DNA from: Herbaspirillum sp. GW103
GTDB lineage: Bacteria > Pseudomonadota > Gammaproteobacteria > Burkholderiales > Burkholderiaceae_D
Direction of reading: 5' to 3'
DNA length: 64,000 nucleotides
NCBI RefSeq assembly: GCF_000261365.1
Contig: NZ_AJVC01000002.1
Span: forward strand, 248,001 to 312,000
A program made the translations under genes and the position numbers. Shown here in pieces: positions 31,381 to 39,978 of this stretch. The notes under the pieces were generated by a model. The model saw only the letters and a list, made by a program, of their open reading frames with translations. It was not told where the DNA came from and did no database searches. Numbering within the stretch: the first letter of the stretch is position 1; every line of letters starts with the position of its first letter.

Positions 31381-31791
31381 ATGCAGACGATGCAAATGCG
31401 AGCCCGCTTCATTTCTTCCTTCTTCGCCCGCTACTGGCTGGTTCTTCTGACGGCGCTGATGCTGGCAGCGCCGGTCCATGCCAAGGGGCCGGTACCGGGC
31501 AATTTGCCCGAGGTCAACCTCGACCAGCTGCCGCGCGAAGCCCAGCAGACCATGGCCCTGATCCGTCAGGGCGGCCCTTTCCCGTATGAAAAGGATGGCG
31601 CGGTCTTCGGCAACTATGAAGGGGTTTTGCCCAGGCAAAAGCGCGGGTATTATCGCGAATACACGGTCAAGACGCCGCGCGCCCGCAATCGCGGCGCCCG
31701 TCGCATCGTCAGCGGGGGAGAACCGGCCACTTCGGGCGAATACTATTACACCAGTGACCATTACAAGACCTTCCGCCGCATACGCGATTGA
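31381..31791 (+). CDS. Secreted guanyl-specific ribonuclease (RNase N1/T1/Sa family)
   Basis: A 136-residue exported ribonuclease. A signal peptide ends at PVHAK. The catalytic domain shows VFGNYEGVLPRQKRGYYREY, TVKTPRARNRGARRIVSGG and YYYTSDHYKTFRRI. These match Streptomyces RNase Sa closely, including the catalytic Glu (YREYTVKTP), Arg (GARRIV) and His (SDHYKTF). It would cleave RNA 3' of guanosine outside the cytosol. A TTGACA (31354) with an AATAAA 16 bp further overlaps the first ATG, so translation may begin at the ATG at 31390 or 31396. A barstar-type inhibitor gene follows 141 bp downstream. Confidence 0.9.
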   Translation: MQTMQMRARFISSFFARYWLVLLTALMLAAPVHAKGPVPGNLPEVNLDQLPREAQQTMALIRQGGPFPYEKDGAVFGNYEGVLPRQKRGYYREYTVKTPRARNRGARRIVSGGEPATSGEYYYTSDHYKTFRRIRD

Positions 31792-31932
31792 TCTTGTGCG
31801 GGAGCAGGGCAGGGCTCGCAGGTCCTGCTGCAACCAGCGTCACGGCAGTTCCGCCAGGTCAGCCATCACCCTCCAGACAATTACGACAACTACGATAGCC
31901 ACACTGCCCCGCTTATGGATACTGAAGGGAAA

Positions 31933-32331
31933 ATGAGTTTGTTCAAAACGGTGCCGCCCAACATCGTGCAGTCGATTCGCGCCTTCCGCGTGACCGACCT
32001 GCAGCAGGAGGCCGCCGACCTGCAGCAGCATTTTCTCTATGCCTATTGCGCCGAGGCCGTGACCAAGCAGCAGGTGCTGACCACCATCGCCACCGCCTTC
32101 CAGTTTCCCCGGCACTTCGGCAAGAACTTCGATGCCCTGCATGACTGTCTGACCGACCTCACCCACAAGGCCGGCAAGCAGATCGGGTTCGTCGTGGTGC
32201 TGGAGCAACTGCCCAACACCCAGAAATTCGACAAGGAAGCGCGCGAGACCTTGCTCGATGTCTTCCGCGATGCGGCCGATTACTGGGCCGAAAAGAAGGT
32301 GCCGTTCCGCGTGTTCTATTCCTTCCAGTAA
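31933..32331 (+). CDS. Barstar family ribonuclease inhibitor
   Basis: A 132-residue protein, larger than Bacillus barstar (about 90) because of an N-terminal extension. It contains the barstar core TIATAFQFPRHFGKNFDALHD with the conserved FGKNFDAL, then LTDLTHK and FVVVLEQLP. The acidic inhibitory helix would dock into the RNase active site. No signal peptide is present, so it protects the cytosol from the RNase encoded just upstream. The ATG at 31933 follows AAGGGAAA; an in-frame ATG at 31915 has no ribosome-binding site. Confidence 0.9.
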   Translation: MSLFKTVPPNIVQSIRAFRVTDLQQEAADLQQHFLYAYCAEAVTKQQVLTTIATAFQFPRHFGKNFDALHDCLTDLTHKAGKQIGFVVVLEQLPNTQKFDKEARETLLDVFRDAADYWAEKKVPFRVFYSFQ

Positions 32332-32431
32332 ATTTTCTTCACATTTTGATAAACCTTTTACGCCACGCCGGACCTTTCACATCGTGAAAACCGGCGGCGG
32401 AGAGGCCGCCAGCAGGTACAATGCGCACACC

Positions 32432-33043
32432 ATGAGAAGCATTGTCATCCTGATTTCCGGACGAGGCAGCAATATGGAAGCCATCGTCCGTGCTGCACAG
32501 GCCGAGCGGTGGCCTGCCAGAATCGCCGCTGTCATCAGCAACCGCGCCGACGCCAGCGGGCTTGAATTTGCCGCCCGCCACGGCATTGCGACCGCCGTCG
32601 TGGCCAACCGCGACTATTCCACGCGCGACCAGTTCGATGCCGCCCTGCGCGAGCAGATCGATGCGTTCGCGCCGGACCTGGTGGTGCTGGCCGGCTTCAT
32701 GCGGATCCTGACGGCACCGTTCGTCAACCATTACCAGGGCCGCATGCTCAATATCCACCCGTCACTGTTGCCCAGTTTCCCGGGCCTGGCGACGCACCGC
32801 CAGGCGCTGGCCGCCGGGGTGAAGCTGCATGGGGCTACCGTGCACTTCGTCACGCCCGACCTCGACCACGGTCCCATCGTGGCCCAGGCCGCTGTGCCGG
32901 TGCTGGAAGAGGACAGTGAGGAGACCCTGGCCGAGCGTGTCCTGGAACAGGAACATGTGATCTATCCGCGCGCCGTGCGCTGGTTCGTGCAAGGCCGCCT
33001 GGCGCTGGACGGCGCCCGCGTGCGGCTGGCCGCCGACGCCTGA
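32432..33043 (+). CDS. purN: Phosphoribosylglycinamide formyltransferase 1
   Basis: A 203-residue enzyme of purine synthesis that formylates GAR using 10-formyl-tetrahydrofolate. It starts MRSIVILISGRGSNMEAIV with the phosphate-binding GRGSN. The folate and catalytic motif is MLNIHPSLLPSFPGL (catalytic His in NIHPSLLP, after LAGFMRIL), and the active-site aspartate is in HFVTPDLDHGPIV. It stands alone between the barstar gene and the methyltransferase gene, with about 60 bp to the latter. Confidence 0.95.
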   Translation: MRSIVILISGRGSNMEAIVRAAQAERWPARIAAVISNRADASGLEFAARHGIATAVVANRDYSTRDQFDAALREQIDAFAPDLVVLAGFMRILTAPFVNHYQGRMLNIHPSLLPSFPGLATHRQALAAGVKLHGATVHFVTPDLDHGPIVAQAAVPVLEEDSEETLAERVLEQEHVIYPRAVRWFVQGRLALDGARVRLAADA

Positions 33044-33106
33044 AGCGCAAACGAGCCAACGCCGCCGCGCACCCTCTTATCTTGAATTGAACATGAAGGA
33101 CCTAGC

Positions 33107-34369
33107 ATGAGATTGCCTCCCGCGATCATCCCCCATACCGAAGAACTGCTGCGTGAAGTGCTGCGCTTTACCGGCCCGGCCGACGTCACCTTGTCGCGCT
33201 ACTTCCGTGACAATCCGCGCCTGGGCAGCCGCGAGCGCGGCGTGATCGCCGAAGCGGTCTACGGCCTGCTGCGCAACAAGACGGTGCTGACCAACTTCGC
33301 CGAATCCGGCAGCGGCCCCATGATGCGCCGCCTGGCCCTGCTGGGCCTGGCCGATGCAGTCGGCGCCGAATCCATTGCCGGTTTGCAGGAAGGCGAAGCC
33401 GAGTGGCTTGAGCGCGTCGCCCAGATCGACCGCACCCAGCTGGCGCCCCAGATGCGCAGCAACCTGCCGCCCTGGCTGTGGGAAAAGCTGGTCGCCCGCA
33501 TGGGCGAGGAAGCCACCCTGCAACTGGCCGATGCCATGAACCGTCCGGCACCGCTGGACCTGCGCGTCAACGCCCTCAAGGCCGACCGTGACACGGTCAT
33601 GGCCGAACTGGCCAAGGCCCCGGTGGCCTGCGAGCCGACCCCGTATTCCCCGCTGGGCCTGCGCGTATTCAAGAAGCCTGCCCTGCAGAACCTGCCGCTG
33701 TTCAAGGATGGCGCCATCGAAGTGCAGGATGAAGGCAGCCAGTTGCTGGCCCAGATCGTCGGTGCCAAGCGCGGCGAGATGGTGGTCGATTTCTGCGCCG
33801 GCGCCGGTGGCAAGACCCTGGCACTGGGCGCACTGATGCGCAATACCGGCCGCCTGTATGCCTTCGACGTGTCCGAAAAGCGCCTGGCCAAGCTCAAACC
33901 GCGCCTGGCGCGCAGTGGCCTGTCCAACGTGCATCCGGTGGTGATCGCCCACGAGAACGACGCCAAGGTCAAGCGCCTGGCCGGCAAGCTCGATCGCGTG
34001 CTGGTCGATGCGCCCTGCAGCGGCCTGGGCACCCTGCGCCGCAATCCCGACATGAAGTGGCGCCAGAGCGTGGAGACGCTCACCGAAATGCGTGCCAAGC
34101 AAGGCTCGATCCTGGCCAGCGCCGCGCGCCTGGTGCGTCCGGGCGGACGCCTGGTGTACGGCACCTGCAGCTTCCTGGAAGAGGAAAACGATGAAGTCAT
34201 CGCCGACTTCCTGGCTTCGCATCCCGACTTTACGCTGCGTCCGATGAGCGAAGTGCTGGCCGAGCAGAAGATTGCGCTGGATACCGGCGACTTCCTGAAG
34301 CTGCTGCCGCATCAGCATCAGACGGACGGTTTCTTCGCTGCCGTCCTGGAGCGCCGCGCCGCATCATGA
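33107..34369 (+). CDS. RsmB/NOP2 family RNA 5-methylcytosine methyltransferase
   Basis: A 420-residue SAM-dependent methyltransferase. An N-terminal NusB-like helical region (about 1-140) precedes the Rossmann domain. SAM-binding VVDFCAGAGGKTLALGALM is followed by motif IV DAPCSGLGTLRRNPD and motif VI GTCSFLEEEND, which supply the two cysteines of m5C methyltransferases. The target is probably 16S rRNA, by analogy with RsmB (C967), but it is shorter than E. coli RsmB and paralogues exist. The stop overlaps the start of the next gene (ATGA). Confidence 0.9.
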   Translation: MRLPPAIIPHTEELLREVLRFTGPADVTLSRYFRDNPRLGSRERGVIAEAVYGLLRNKTVLTNFAESGSGPMMRRLALLGLADAVGAESIAGLQEGEAEWLERVAQIDRTQLAPQMRSNLPPWLWEKLVARMGEEATLQLADAMNRPAPLDLRVNALKADRDTVMAELAKAPVACEPTPYSPLGLRVFKKPALQNLPLFKDGAIEVQDEGSQLLAQIVGAKRGEMVVDFCAGAGGKTLALGALMRNTGRLYAFDVSEKRLAKLKPRLARSGLSNVHPVVIAHENDAKVKRLAGKLDRVLVDAPCSGLGTLRRNPDMKWRQSVETLTEMRAKQGSILASAARLVRPGGRLVYGTCSFLEEENDEVIADFLASHPDFTLRPMSEVLAEQKIALDTGDFLKLLPHQHQTDGFFAAVLERRAAS

Positions 34370-34941
34370 TGCGCCGGGTCTGGATGCCTTGTCTGGCCGT
34401 CGGCCTGCTGGCGGTAGCTGCCGTGCCCGGCCTGCAGGCCAGGGAAGCGCTGCCGCCGCCAGCGGTCATGGCGGCACAGGGGACGATCCAGTCCGCCTTT
34501 GCGCCCTGGGATGATATCGAAGCTCTGATCGTCGGCCAGCTTCAAGCCGCACATCGCCAGATTCTGATGCAGGCCTATCTGCTGACCAGTCGTCCCATCA
34601 CCGATGCCCTGGTCGCTGCCCGCAAGCGCGGTGTTGATGTGCGCGTGCTGATGGATGCCGGCCAGCTCGACAAGAACTCCGAGGACCGCCTGCGCCAGTT
34701 GCGCTCAGCCGGGATTCCGGTGTGGCTGGAAACCGCTTACCGCAACGCCCACAACAAGGTCATCATCATCGATGCCGCCTTGCCGACCGCCACCGTGATC
34801 ACGGGCAGCTACAACTTTACCTGGTCAGCCCAGCACAAGAACGCCGAGAATGTCCTCATCCTCGGCAAGAACCCGCCGCTGGCCGCCCGCTACGCCAGCA
34901 ACTGGCAGCGTCATCGCCAGGATGCCCAGGCCGCGCCCTGA
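34366..34941 (+). CDS. Exported phospholipase D-like nuclease
   Basis: A 191-residue protein with a signal peptide (CLAVGLLAVAAVPGLQA) and one HKD motif: HNKVIIIDAALPTATVITGS, completed by NFTWSAQHKNAEN. One-HKD PLD proteins such as Nuc and plasmid endonucleases act as dimers that cut DNA or RNA without a metal. The sequence QAYLLTSRPITDALVAARKR is typical of that group. It is translationally coupled to the methyltransferase gene upstream. A mechanosensitive channel gene follows after 39 bp. Confidence 0.88.
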   Translation: MMRRVWMPCLAVGLLAVAAVPGLQAREALPPPAVMAAQGTIQSAFAPWDDIEALIVGQLQAAHRQILMQAYLLTSRPITDALVAARKRGVDVRVLMDAGQLDKNSEDRLRQLRSAGIPVWLETAYRNAHNKVIIIDAALPTATVITGSYNFTWSAQHKNAENVLILGKNPPLAARYASNWQRHRQDAQAAP

Positions 34942-34980
34942 TCCGGCCCGCTTCGACTCGATCTGCCCACCCGGCCAGCC

Positions 34981-36339
34981 ATGACCGATCATTTCTTTTC
35001 CCTCTTCACCGATATCAGTACCGTCGACCTGCTGCGCCAGCTGGTCGTGATCGCGCTCTCGCTGCTGGGTGGCATTGGTCTGTCGCGCTGGCTGCGTGCG
35101 CGCTTCGTGCTGCCGGCCGATGGCCAGGAGCAGTCGCTGGTGATGCAGATCGGCGTCAAGAGTTTTGCCCGCGTGCTCTCGCCGCTGCTGGCCCTGGGCC
35201 TGCTGGCGGCGGCGTATGCCATCTTGAAGCGCGGCCACCATGCCGTCACGCTGTGGGAAATCATGTTCCCCCTGACCATCGCCCAGGTGGCGATGCGTTT
35301 CGTGTTCTACGTGTTGCGTGGCATTTTCGTCAAGGATGCGACCATCGGTGCCTTGTTGCACCTGTCGGAAAAAGTCATCGCGCTGCTGGTCTGGCTGTGC
35401 GTGGTGCTCTGGATTACCGGCCTGTGGCCCGATTTCGTCGATTACCTGGACAGCACGACCTTGCCGCTGGGGCGTCACAAGGTCTCACTGTTGACGATGT
35501 TGCAAGGCGCCGCGTCGGTGCTGGTCACACTCATCATTGCCCTGTGGATAGGGACGGTGGTGGAAAACCGCCTCATGAAGTTCAGCGGCATGCACTCCTC
35601 GCTGCGCACGGTGGTGGCGCGCATGATGCGGGCCTTGCTGATCCTGGTGGCCTTCCTGGTCAGCCTGTCGCTGGTGGGGATCGACCTGACGGTGCTGTCG
35701 GTCTTCGGCGGCGCGCTGGGCGTCGGTATCGGTCTGGGCCTGCAGAAGATTGCCAGCAGCTATGTTTCCGGTTTCGTCATCCTGCTGGAGCGCAGCATGG
35801 TCATCGGCGACATGGTTGCCGTGGATAAATATTTCGGCAAGGTCACCCAGATCAATACCCGCTATACCATCCTGGAAGGGCTGGACGGGATCGAATCGGT
35901 GTTGCCCAATGAACTCTTTGTCTCCAATCCGGTACAAAACTATTCATTGACCCATCGCATTGTACGTTTGGCTACACAGCTTACAATTCTGTACCAGGAC
36001 GATGTGGAAACGGTCTTGTCCATCATGGAACAGGCCGCACTTGGCGTGCAGCGGGTGTCCCAGCAGACCGCCCCGCAAGCCTTGCTGGTCAAGATCGGTG
36101 CTGACGGGCTGGAGCTGGAGCTGGGATTCTGGATCACCGACCCGGAAAATGGCCGGCTCAATGTGATCTCCGACGTCAACCGGGCCATCTGGGCTGCTTT
36201 CAAGCAACACGGCATCCAGGTGGCGCATCCCAAGCGCGATATTCGCATCATGGATGAGCGCAGCTTCCGCCAAAGTACGCGCCAGGAAATTCCTGATGGC
36301 CCAGGGCCGCAGAATTCGCGTACAATGCCCGGCAATTAA
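34981..36339 (+). CDS. Mechanosensitive ion channel, MscS family
   Basis: A 452-residue inner-membrane channel with four to five N-terminal helices followed by the MscS core. The pore helix and gate read VFGGALGVGIGLGLQKIASS, then the upper vestibule GDMVAVDKYFGKVTQINTRY and PNELFVSNPVQNYS. The Gly/Ala-rich pore helix followed by the LQKIASSYVSGF kink matches MscS/YnaI-like proteins. The C-terminal cytoplasmic cage domain ends with a short polar tail. It should release solutes under hypo-osmotic stress. Confidence 0.93.
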   Translation: MTDHFFSLFTDISTVDLLRQLVVIALSLLGGIGLSRWLRARFVLPADGQEQSLVMQIGVKSFARVLSPLLALGLLAAAYAILKRGHHAVTLWEIMFPLTIAQVAMRFVFYVLRGIFVKDATIGALLHLSEKVIALLVWLCVVLWITGLWPDFVDYLDSTTLPLGRHKVSLLTMLQGAASVLVTLIIALWIGTVVENRLMKFSGMHSSLRTVVARMMRALLILVAFLVSLSLVGIDLTVLSVFGGALGVGIGLGLQKIASSYVSGFVILLERSMVIGDMVAVDKYFGKVTQINTRYTILEGLDGIESVLPNELFVSNPVQNYSLTHRIVRLATQLTILYQDDVETVLSIMEQAALGVQRVSQQTAPQALLVKIGADGLELELGFWITDPENGRLNVISDVNRAIWAAFKQHGIQVAHPKRDIRIMDERSFRQSTRQEIPDGPGPQNSRTMPGN

Positions 36340-36421
36340 AAGAAAATAAAACCATTTTCACGGAACAAGTAATAATCCTGTTTTGTAGTCCGATAGTTGT
36401 TTTCTATTTGGAGTTGTACTG

Positions 36422-37618
36422 ATGACCCTTGATGCGATCCTCGACTTTGTTGCCAACGGCCTGCTGCACGCGACCGGTTGGCAGATTGTCATATACACCC
36501 TGGTGATGACGCACATCACCATCGTGGGCGTGACTCTCTACCTGCATCGTTGCCAGGCGCATCGCGCGCTCGAACTGCACGCGATCCCCAGCCACTTCTT
36601 CCGTCTGTGGCTGTGGATGACCACCGGCATGGTGACCAAGGAATGGGCCGCCATCCACCGCAAGCACCACGCCAAGTGCGAGACCGAAGAAGACCCGCAC
36701 AGCCCGCAGACGCGCGGCATCAACAAGGTGATGTGGCAGGGTGCCGAGCTGTACCGCAGTGAATCCAAGAATGCCGAGACCATGGAGAAGTTCGGTCACG
36801 GCACCCCGGACGACTGGCTGGAACACAACATCTACAGCAAGTACGGCTGGCAGGGTGTGGGCATCATGCTGATCATCGACGTGCTGCTCTTTGGCGCCAT
36901 CGGCCTGACCGTGTGGGCCGTGCAGATGGCCTGGATCCCGTTCTGGGCGGCCGGCGTGGTCAATGGCCTGGGTCACTTCTGGGGCTATCGCAACTACGAT
37001 TGCAATGACGCGGCCACCAACCTGTTCCCGATCGGCATCATCATCGGCGGCGAGGAAATGCACAATAATCACCACACCTTCGGCACCTCGGCCAAGTTCT
37101 CGGCCAAGTGGTATGAATTCGACATCGGCTGGATGTATATCCGCATCCTGGAGACCGTCGGCCTGGCCAAGGTCAAGAAGGTGGCTCCCGTCCCCAAGTT
37201 CGACAGCCAGAAGTCGGTGATCGACTTCGATACCCTGCAGTCCGTGATCGCCAACCGCTATGACGTGACCGCCAAGTATGCGCGTTCGCTCAAGACTGCC
37301 TGGAAGGACGAGCTCGATCACCTGATCGAGAAGGCCAAGCTGGAATCGCGCTTCCTGAAATCTTCCAAGAAGCTGCTGCAACGTGAACCTGCCCGTCTGG
37401 AAGACGGCCAGAAGCAGCAATTGTCGGAACTGTTCGCCCACAGCAAGGCTCTGCAGACCATGCACGAGATGCGCATCGAGCTCAGCGCCATCTGGGAACG
37501 TTCGCACTCCACGCGCGAACAACTGCTGCAGCAACTGCAGGACTGGTGCACCCGCGCCGAGGCATCCGGTGTGAAGGCCTTGCGTGACTTCGCCCTGCGC
37601 CTGCGCAGCTACGCCTGA
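36422..37618 (+). CDS. Acyl-CoA/fatty acid desaturase (delta-9 type)
   Basis: A 398-residue membrane di-iron desaturase. The three histidine boxes are HRCQAH, HRKHH and HNNHH, the pattern of stearoyl-CoA or delta-9 desaturases. Four membrane helices flank them. After the third box comes WYEFDIGWMYIRILETVGLAK, as in bacterial DesA-type enzymes. The C-terminal 120 residues form a helical, charged extension rich in Lys/Glu/Gln that is not part of the catalytic domain. Probably introduces double bonds into phospholipid acyl chains. A terminator follows. Confidence 0.93.
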   Translation: MTLDAILDFVANGLLHATGWQIVIYTLVMTHITIVGVTLYLHRCQAHRALELHAIPSHFFRLWLWMTTGMVTKEWAAIHRKHHAKCETEEDPHSPQTRGINKVMWQGAELYRSESKNAETMEKFGHGTPDDWLEHNIYSKYGWQGVGIMLIIDVLLFGAIGLTVWAVQMAWIPFWAAGVVNGLGHFWGYRNYDCNDAATNLFPIGIIIGGEEMHNNHHTFGTSAKFSAKWYEFDIGWMYIRILETVGLAKVKKVAPVPKFDSQKSVIDFDTLQSVIANRYDVTAKYARSLKTAWKDELDHLIEKAKLESRFLKSSKKLLQREPARLEDGQKQQLSELFAHSKALQTMHEMRIELSAIWERSHSTREQLLQQLQDWCTRAEASGVKALRDFALRLRSYA

Positions 37619-37676
37619 TCCGCCAAGGCTGGACAATTCCTCCGGGGTAAAAGCCGGATATGAAGGAAAAGACCAG

Positions 37677-37710
37677 GAAAACCCCGCAGAGCAATCTGCG
37701 GGGTTTTTTT
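37677..37710 (+). terminator. Intrinsic terminator after the desaturase gene
   Basis: ACCCCGCAGA and TCTGCGGGGT arms around a short loop are followed by a T-run, with an A-run on the other side. It lies 60 bp past the stop. Confidence 0.9.
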
Positions 37711-37855
37711 TGACTGCTGTCTGTGCGGAGGTGAAGGTTCGTGTCAAAAACCGCGAGAGGGGAGCAAAGCCGTCAGCCCCGTCGACAGGGCGCTCCTGGC
37801 GCTGAGCTGCTGTGGCCAGGTCCCGCGGATCGATGGCGACGGCGCGGCGGGCAAT

Positions 37856-37887
37856 AAAAAACCCGCAGAGAACTCTGCGGGTTTTTT
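37856..37887. terminator. Terminator of the rpmB-rpmG unit
   Basis: ACCCGCAGAG and CTCTGCGGGT form a 10-bp stem with A and T runs on both sides. It lies 20 bp after rpmG on the minus strand. The stem resembles the desaturase terminator 180 bp away. Confidence 0.88.
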
Positions 37888-37907
37888 GACAGTGAAACCG
37901 GGATCAA

Positions 37908-38075
37908 TTACTTGATCTTGGTTTCCTTGTATTCGACGTGCTTGCGCGCCTTGGGATCGAACTTCATGATGCTGATCTTTTCGGGCGTAGTACGCTTGTT
38001 CTTGGTGGTGGTGTAGAAGTGACCAGTACCTGCGGTCGACTCCAGTTTGATTTTGTCGCGGCCGGATTTCGCCAT
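37908..38075 (-). CDS. rpmG: 50S ribosomal protein L33
   Basis: A 55-residue ribosomal protein, below common length cut-offs. It begins [20 protein letters not shown] and ends [16 protein letters not shown]. It lacks the zinc-binding cysteine pairs, so it is the cysteine-free form of L33. It follows rpmB by 24 bp on the same strand, the standard rpmBG pair. Confidence 0.97.
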   Translation of the reverse strand: MAKSGRDKIKLESTAGTGHFYTTTKNKRTTPEKISIMKFDPKARKHVEYKETKIK

Positions 38076-38099
38076 GATAGATTTCCTTTACTCTGCTAA

Positions 38100-38336
38100 T
38101 TAGACTTTTTCGCCACGAGCACGCAGATCGGCCAGAACGGCATCGATGCCGATCTTGTCGATCACGCGCAGGCCGGCGTTGGACAAACGCAGCGAAACCC
38201 AGCGGTTCTCGGATTCGACGAAAATGCGGCGGTTCTGCAGGTTGGGCAGAAAACGACGCTTGGTCTTGTTGTTTGCATGGGAAACGTTGTTGCCGACCAT
38301 CGGCCCCTTCCCGGTGACTTGGCAGACACGTGCCAT
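38100..38336 (-). CDS. rpmB: 50S ribosomal protein L28
   Basis: A 78-residue ribosomal protein starting [20 protein letters not shown], with [19 protein letters not shown] in the middle, exactly the L28 pattern and length. An AAGGAG ribosome-binding site precedes the start and a well-formed promoter lies 40-70 bp upstream. rpmG follows. Confidence 0.97.
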   Translation of the reverse strand: MARVCQVTGKGPMVGNNVSHANNKTKRRFLPNLQNRRIFVESENRWVSLRLSNAGLRVIDKIGIDAVLADLRARGEKV

Positions 38337-38376
38337 GTGAGACTCCTTAAAAATTTCCGAATTTGGGAAAAACGAG

Positions 38377-38405
38377 AGTATATGGAAAAAACTCTGCTTT
38401 TTCAA
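38377..38405 (-). promoter_or_regulatory. Promoter of rpmBG
   Basis: On the minus strand, TTGAAA (38405-38400) and TATACT (38382-38377) are spaced by exactly 17 bp in an AT-rich stretch just upstream of rpmB. Confidence 0.7.
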
Positions 38406-38542
38406 TGACTTGCGAAAAACAATTGTGTCTTGATGCGTCAAGTGGATTTAACAATTTAAGAAACATTGTCTTTCCAGTCTTCCCGTCAGTGACGCAATTC
38501 CAGTACAGGCAAGGGTTTGCGGCCGATTTCCCGGTTCCGGAT

Positions 38543-39223
38543 TCACACCTTGCCGTGATCGGCGAAGGAGTACAGGCGTGTCCCGGCCACCACGATATGG
38601 TCCAGCAACTCGACGTCGATGACCTCCAGGGCTTTCTTGAGGGTCCTGGTCAGGCTCAGGTCGGCGTCACTGGGGCGGGGGTCGCCCGACGGGTGATTGT
38701 GGGCCACGATGACCGAAGCGGCGTTGTAACGCAGCGCCATCTTGATCACTTCGCGGGGATAGACGGTCGTATGGTTCAGCGTCCCTCTGAACAGTTCTTC
38801 CGTGCCCAGCAGGTGGTTGCGCATGTTCAGGAAGAGCGCGACGAAACATTCATGTTCCTTGCCGAAGAAGGTCAGTTTCAGGTATTCGCCTACGACGCGG
38901 GTTGAATTGAGGGCCGAAGCCTGCTTGAGGTCGCCGTGGATGGCGCGCTTGGCCAACTCCAGGGAAGCCGACAACTGGGCGCATTTGGCTGGGCCGAGGC
39001 CGCTGCCCAGACTGGGCTCGCGCTGAACTGCGCTGCATAGTTTCTCCAGCGAGCCGAAACGTTGCAACAGTTCCATGGCCAGCTGCATGACGCTCTTGCC
39101 GGGCGTTCCCACGCGCAGGAAGATCGCCAGCAGTTCCGCATCCGACAGGGCGGCCGGGCCCAGCTCCAGCAGGCGTTCACGGGGCCGCTGCTGCTTGGGC
39201 CAATCGATGAGGGACATGGTCAT
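38543..39223 (-). CDS. radC: RadC family JAB domain protein
   Basis: A 226-residue protein with an N-terminal helix-hairpin-helix region (DWPKQQRPRERLLELGPAAL) and a C-terminal JAB/MPN domain. The metal site is present as the HNHPSG motif in VAHNHPSGDPRPSDADL. The historical link to DNA repair is disputed and the true function of RadC is unknown. The ATG at 39223 follows GAAAGGAGA; an ATG two codons later is possible. It diverges from slpA. Confidence 0.93.
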   Translation of the reverse strand: MTMSLIDWPKQQRPRERLLELGPAALSDAELLAIFLRVGTPGKSVMQLAMELLQRFGSLEKLCSAVQREPSLGSGLGPAKCAQLSASLELAKRAIHGDLKQASALNSTRVVGEYLKLTFFGKEHECFVALFLNMRNHLLGTEELFRGTLNHTTVYPREVIKMALRYNAASVIVAHNHPSGDPRPSDADLSLTRTLKKALEVIDVELLDHIVVAGTRLYSFADHGKV

Positions 39224-39463
39224 GAGGTGAATCTCCTTTCATTCAGATTGCACGTGAGAGGGAAGAACGCGGCAGCCCCTGCAGTCAGCGCCCACAGCAA
39301 ACGCCGCATAGCAGCATTGCAGCATTGCCGCAGTCGGCTTGCGCCGCCGCAAGGAAGTCCCGGATGCAGCAACTGGCAGCGCACCCGGATGAAGCTGCCA
39401 GCGGCGTATCGGCTCAACGTGGCTTACAATAGCGGGTTCCTGTGCACCTTCCCGATTCCCGTC

Positions 39464-39919
39464 ATGTCCAGCTCAACCGTCCCCGTCGTCACCGAAAACG
39501 CCTACCTCACCCTGCATTACCGCCTGGCTTCGCTGGACGGTGAAGACATCGTCAGCACCTTCAACGAGAACCCGGCGACCCTGCAGTTCGGTCAGGGCCA
39601 GCTGGCGCCCTTCCTCGAAGCCTGCCTGCTGGGCTTGCCCGAAGGTACGCACCAGACCTTTGAACTGACACCGGCCCAGGCTTTTGGCGAGCGCAGTGAA
39701 GAGCTGATCCAGCGCATCTCGCGCGCCACCCTGGAAGAAAACTCGTCGATGGATGAGGACTATCGCGTCGGTGACCTGGTCGACTTCGCCGCCCCCGGTG
39801 GCGGCCGCTTCGCTGGCATCCTGCGAGCGATCGATGATGATGGCGCAATTTTCGACTTCAATCATCCGCTGGCTGGGCAAACGCTGAAGTTCGAAGTAAA
39901 AATCATAGGAATCCTGTAA
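39464..39919 (+). CDS. slpA: FKBP-type peptidyl-prolyl isomerase, SlpA type
   Basis: A 151-residue cytosolic isomerase of the SlyD/SlpA group. It starts MSSSTVPVVTENAYLTLHYR. The FKBP fold with an inserted IF chaperone domain is visible: TLQFGQGQLAPFLEACLLGL, LTPAQAFGERSEELIQ and DFNHPLAGQTLKFEVKI. Catalyses proline isomerisation during folding. It sits 59 bp before ispH, the common slpA-ispH arrangement. Confidence 0.93.
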   Translation: MSSSTVPVVTENAYLTLHYRLASLDGEDIVSTFNENPATLQFGQGQLAPFLEACLLGLPEGTHQTFELTPAQAFGERSEELIQRISRATLEENSSMDEDYRVGDLVDFAAPGGGRFAGILRAIDDDGAIFDFNHPLAGQTLKFEVKIIGIL

Positions 39920-39978
39920 TCGCCTCGTCATTTGGCGATGCGGTCCTCGCAATATTTTGAAGAATCAAGGGAATCACC

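Noticed and set aside
31381-32331. RNase/barstar pair considered as a contact-dependent or type VI effector
   Set aside because: The RNase has its own signal peptide and no long delivery domain, VgrG, PAAR or two-partner genes are near, so a simple secreted RNase is the better reading.
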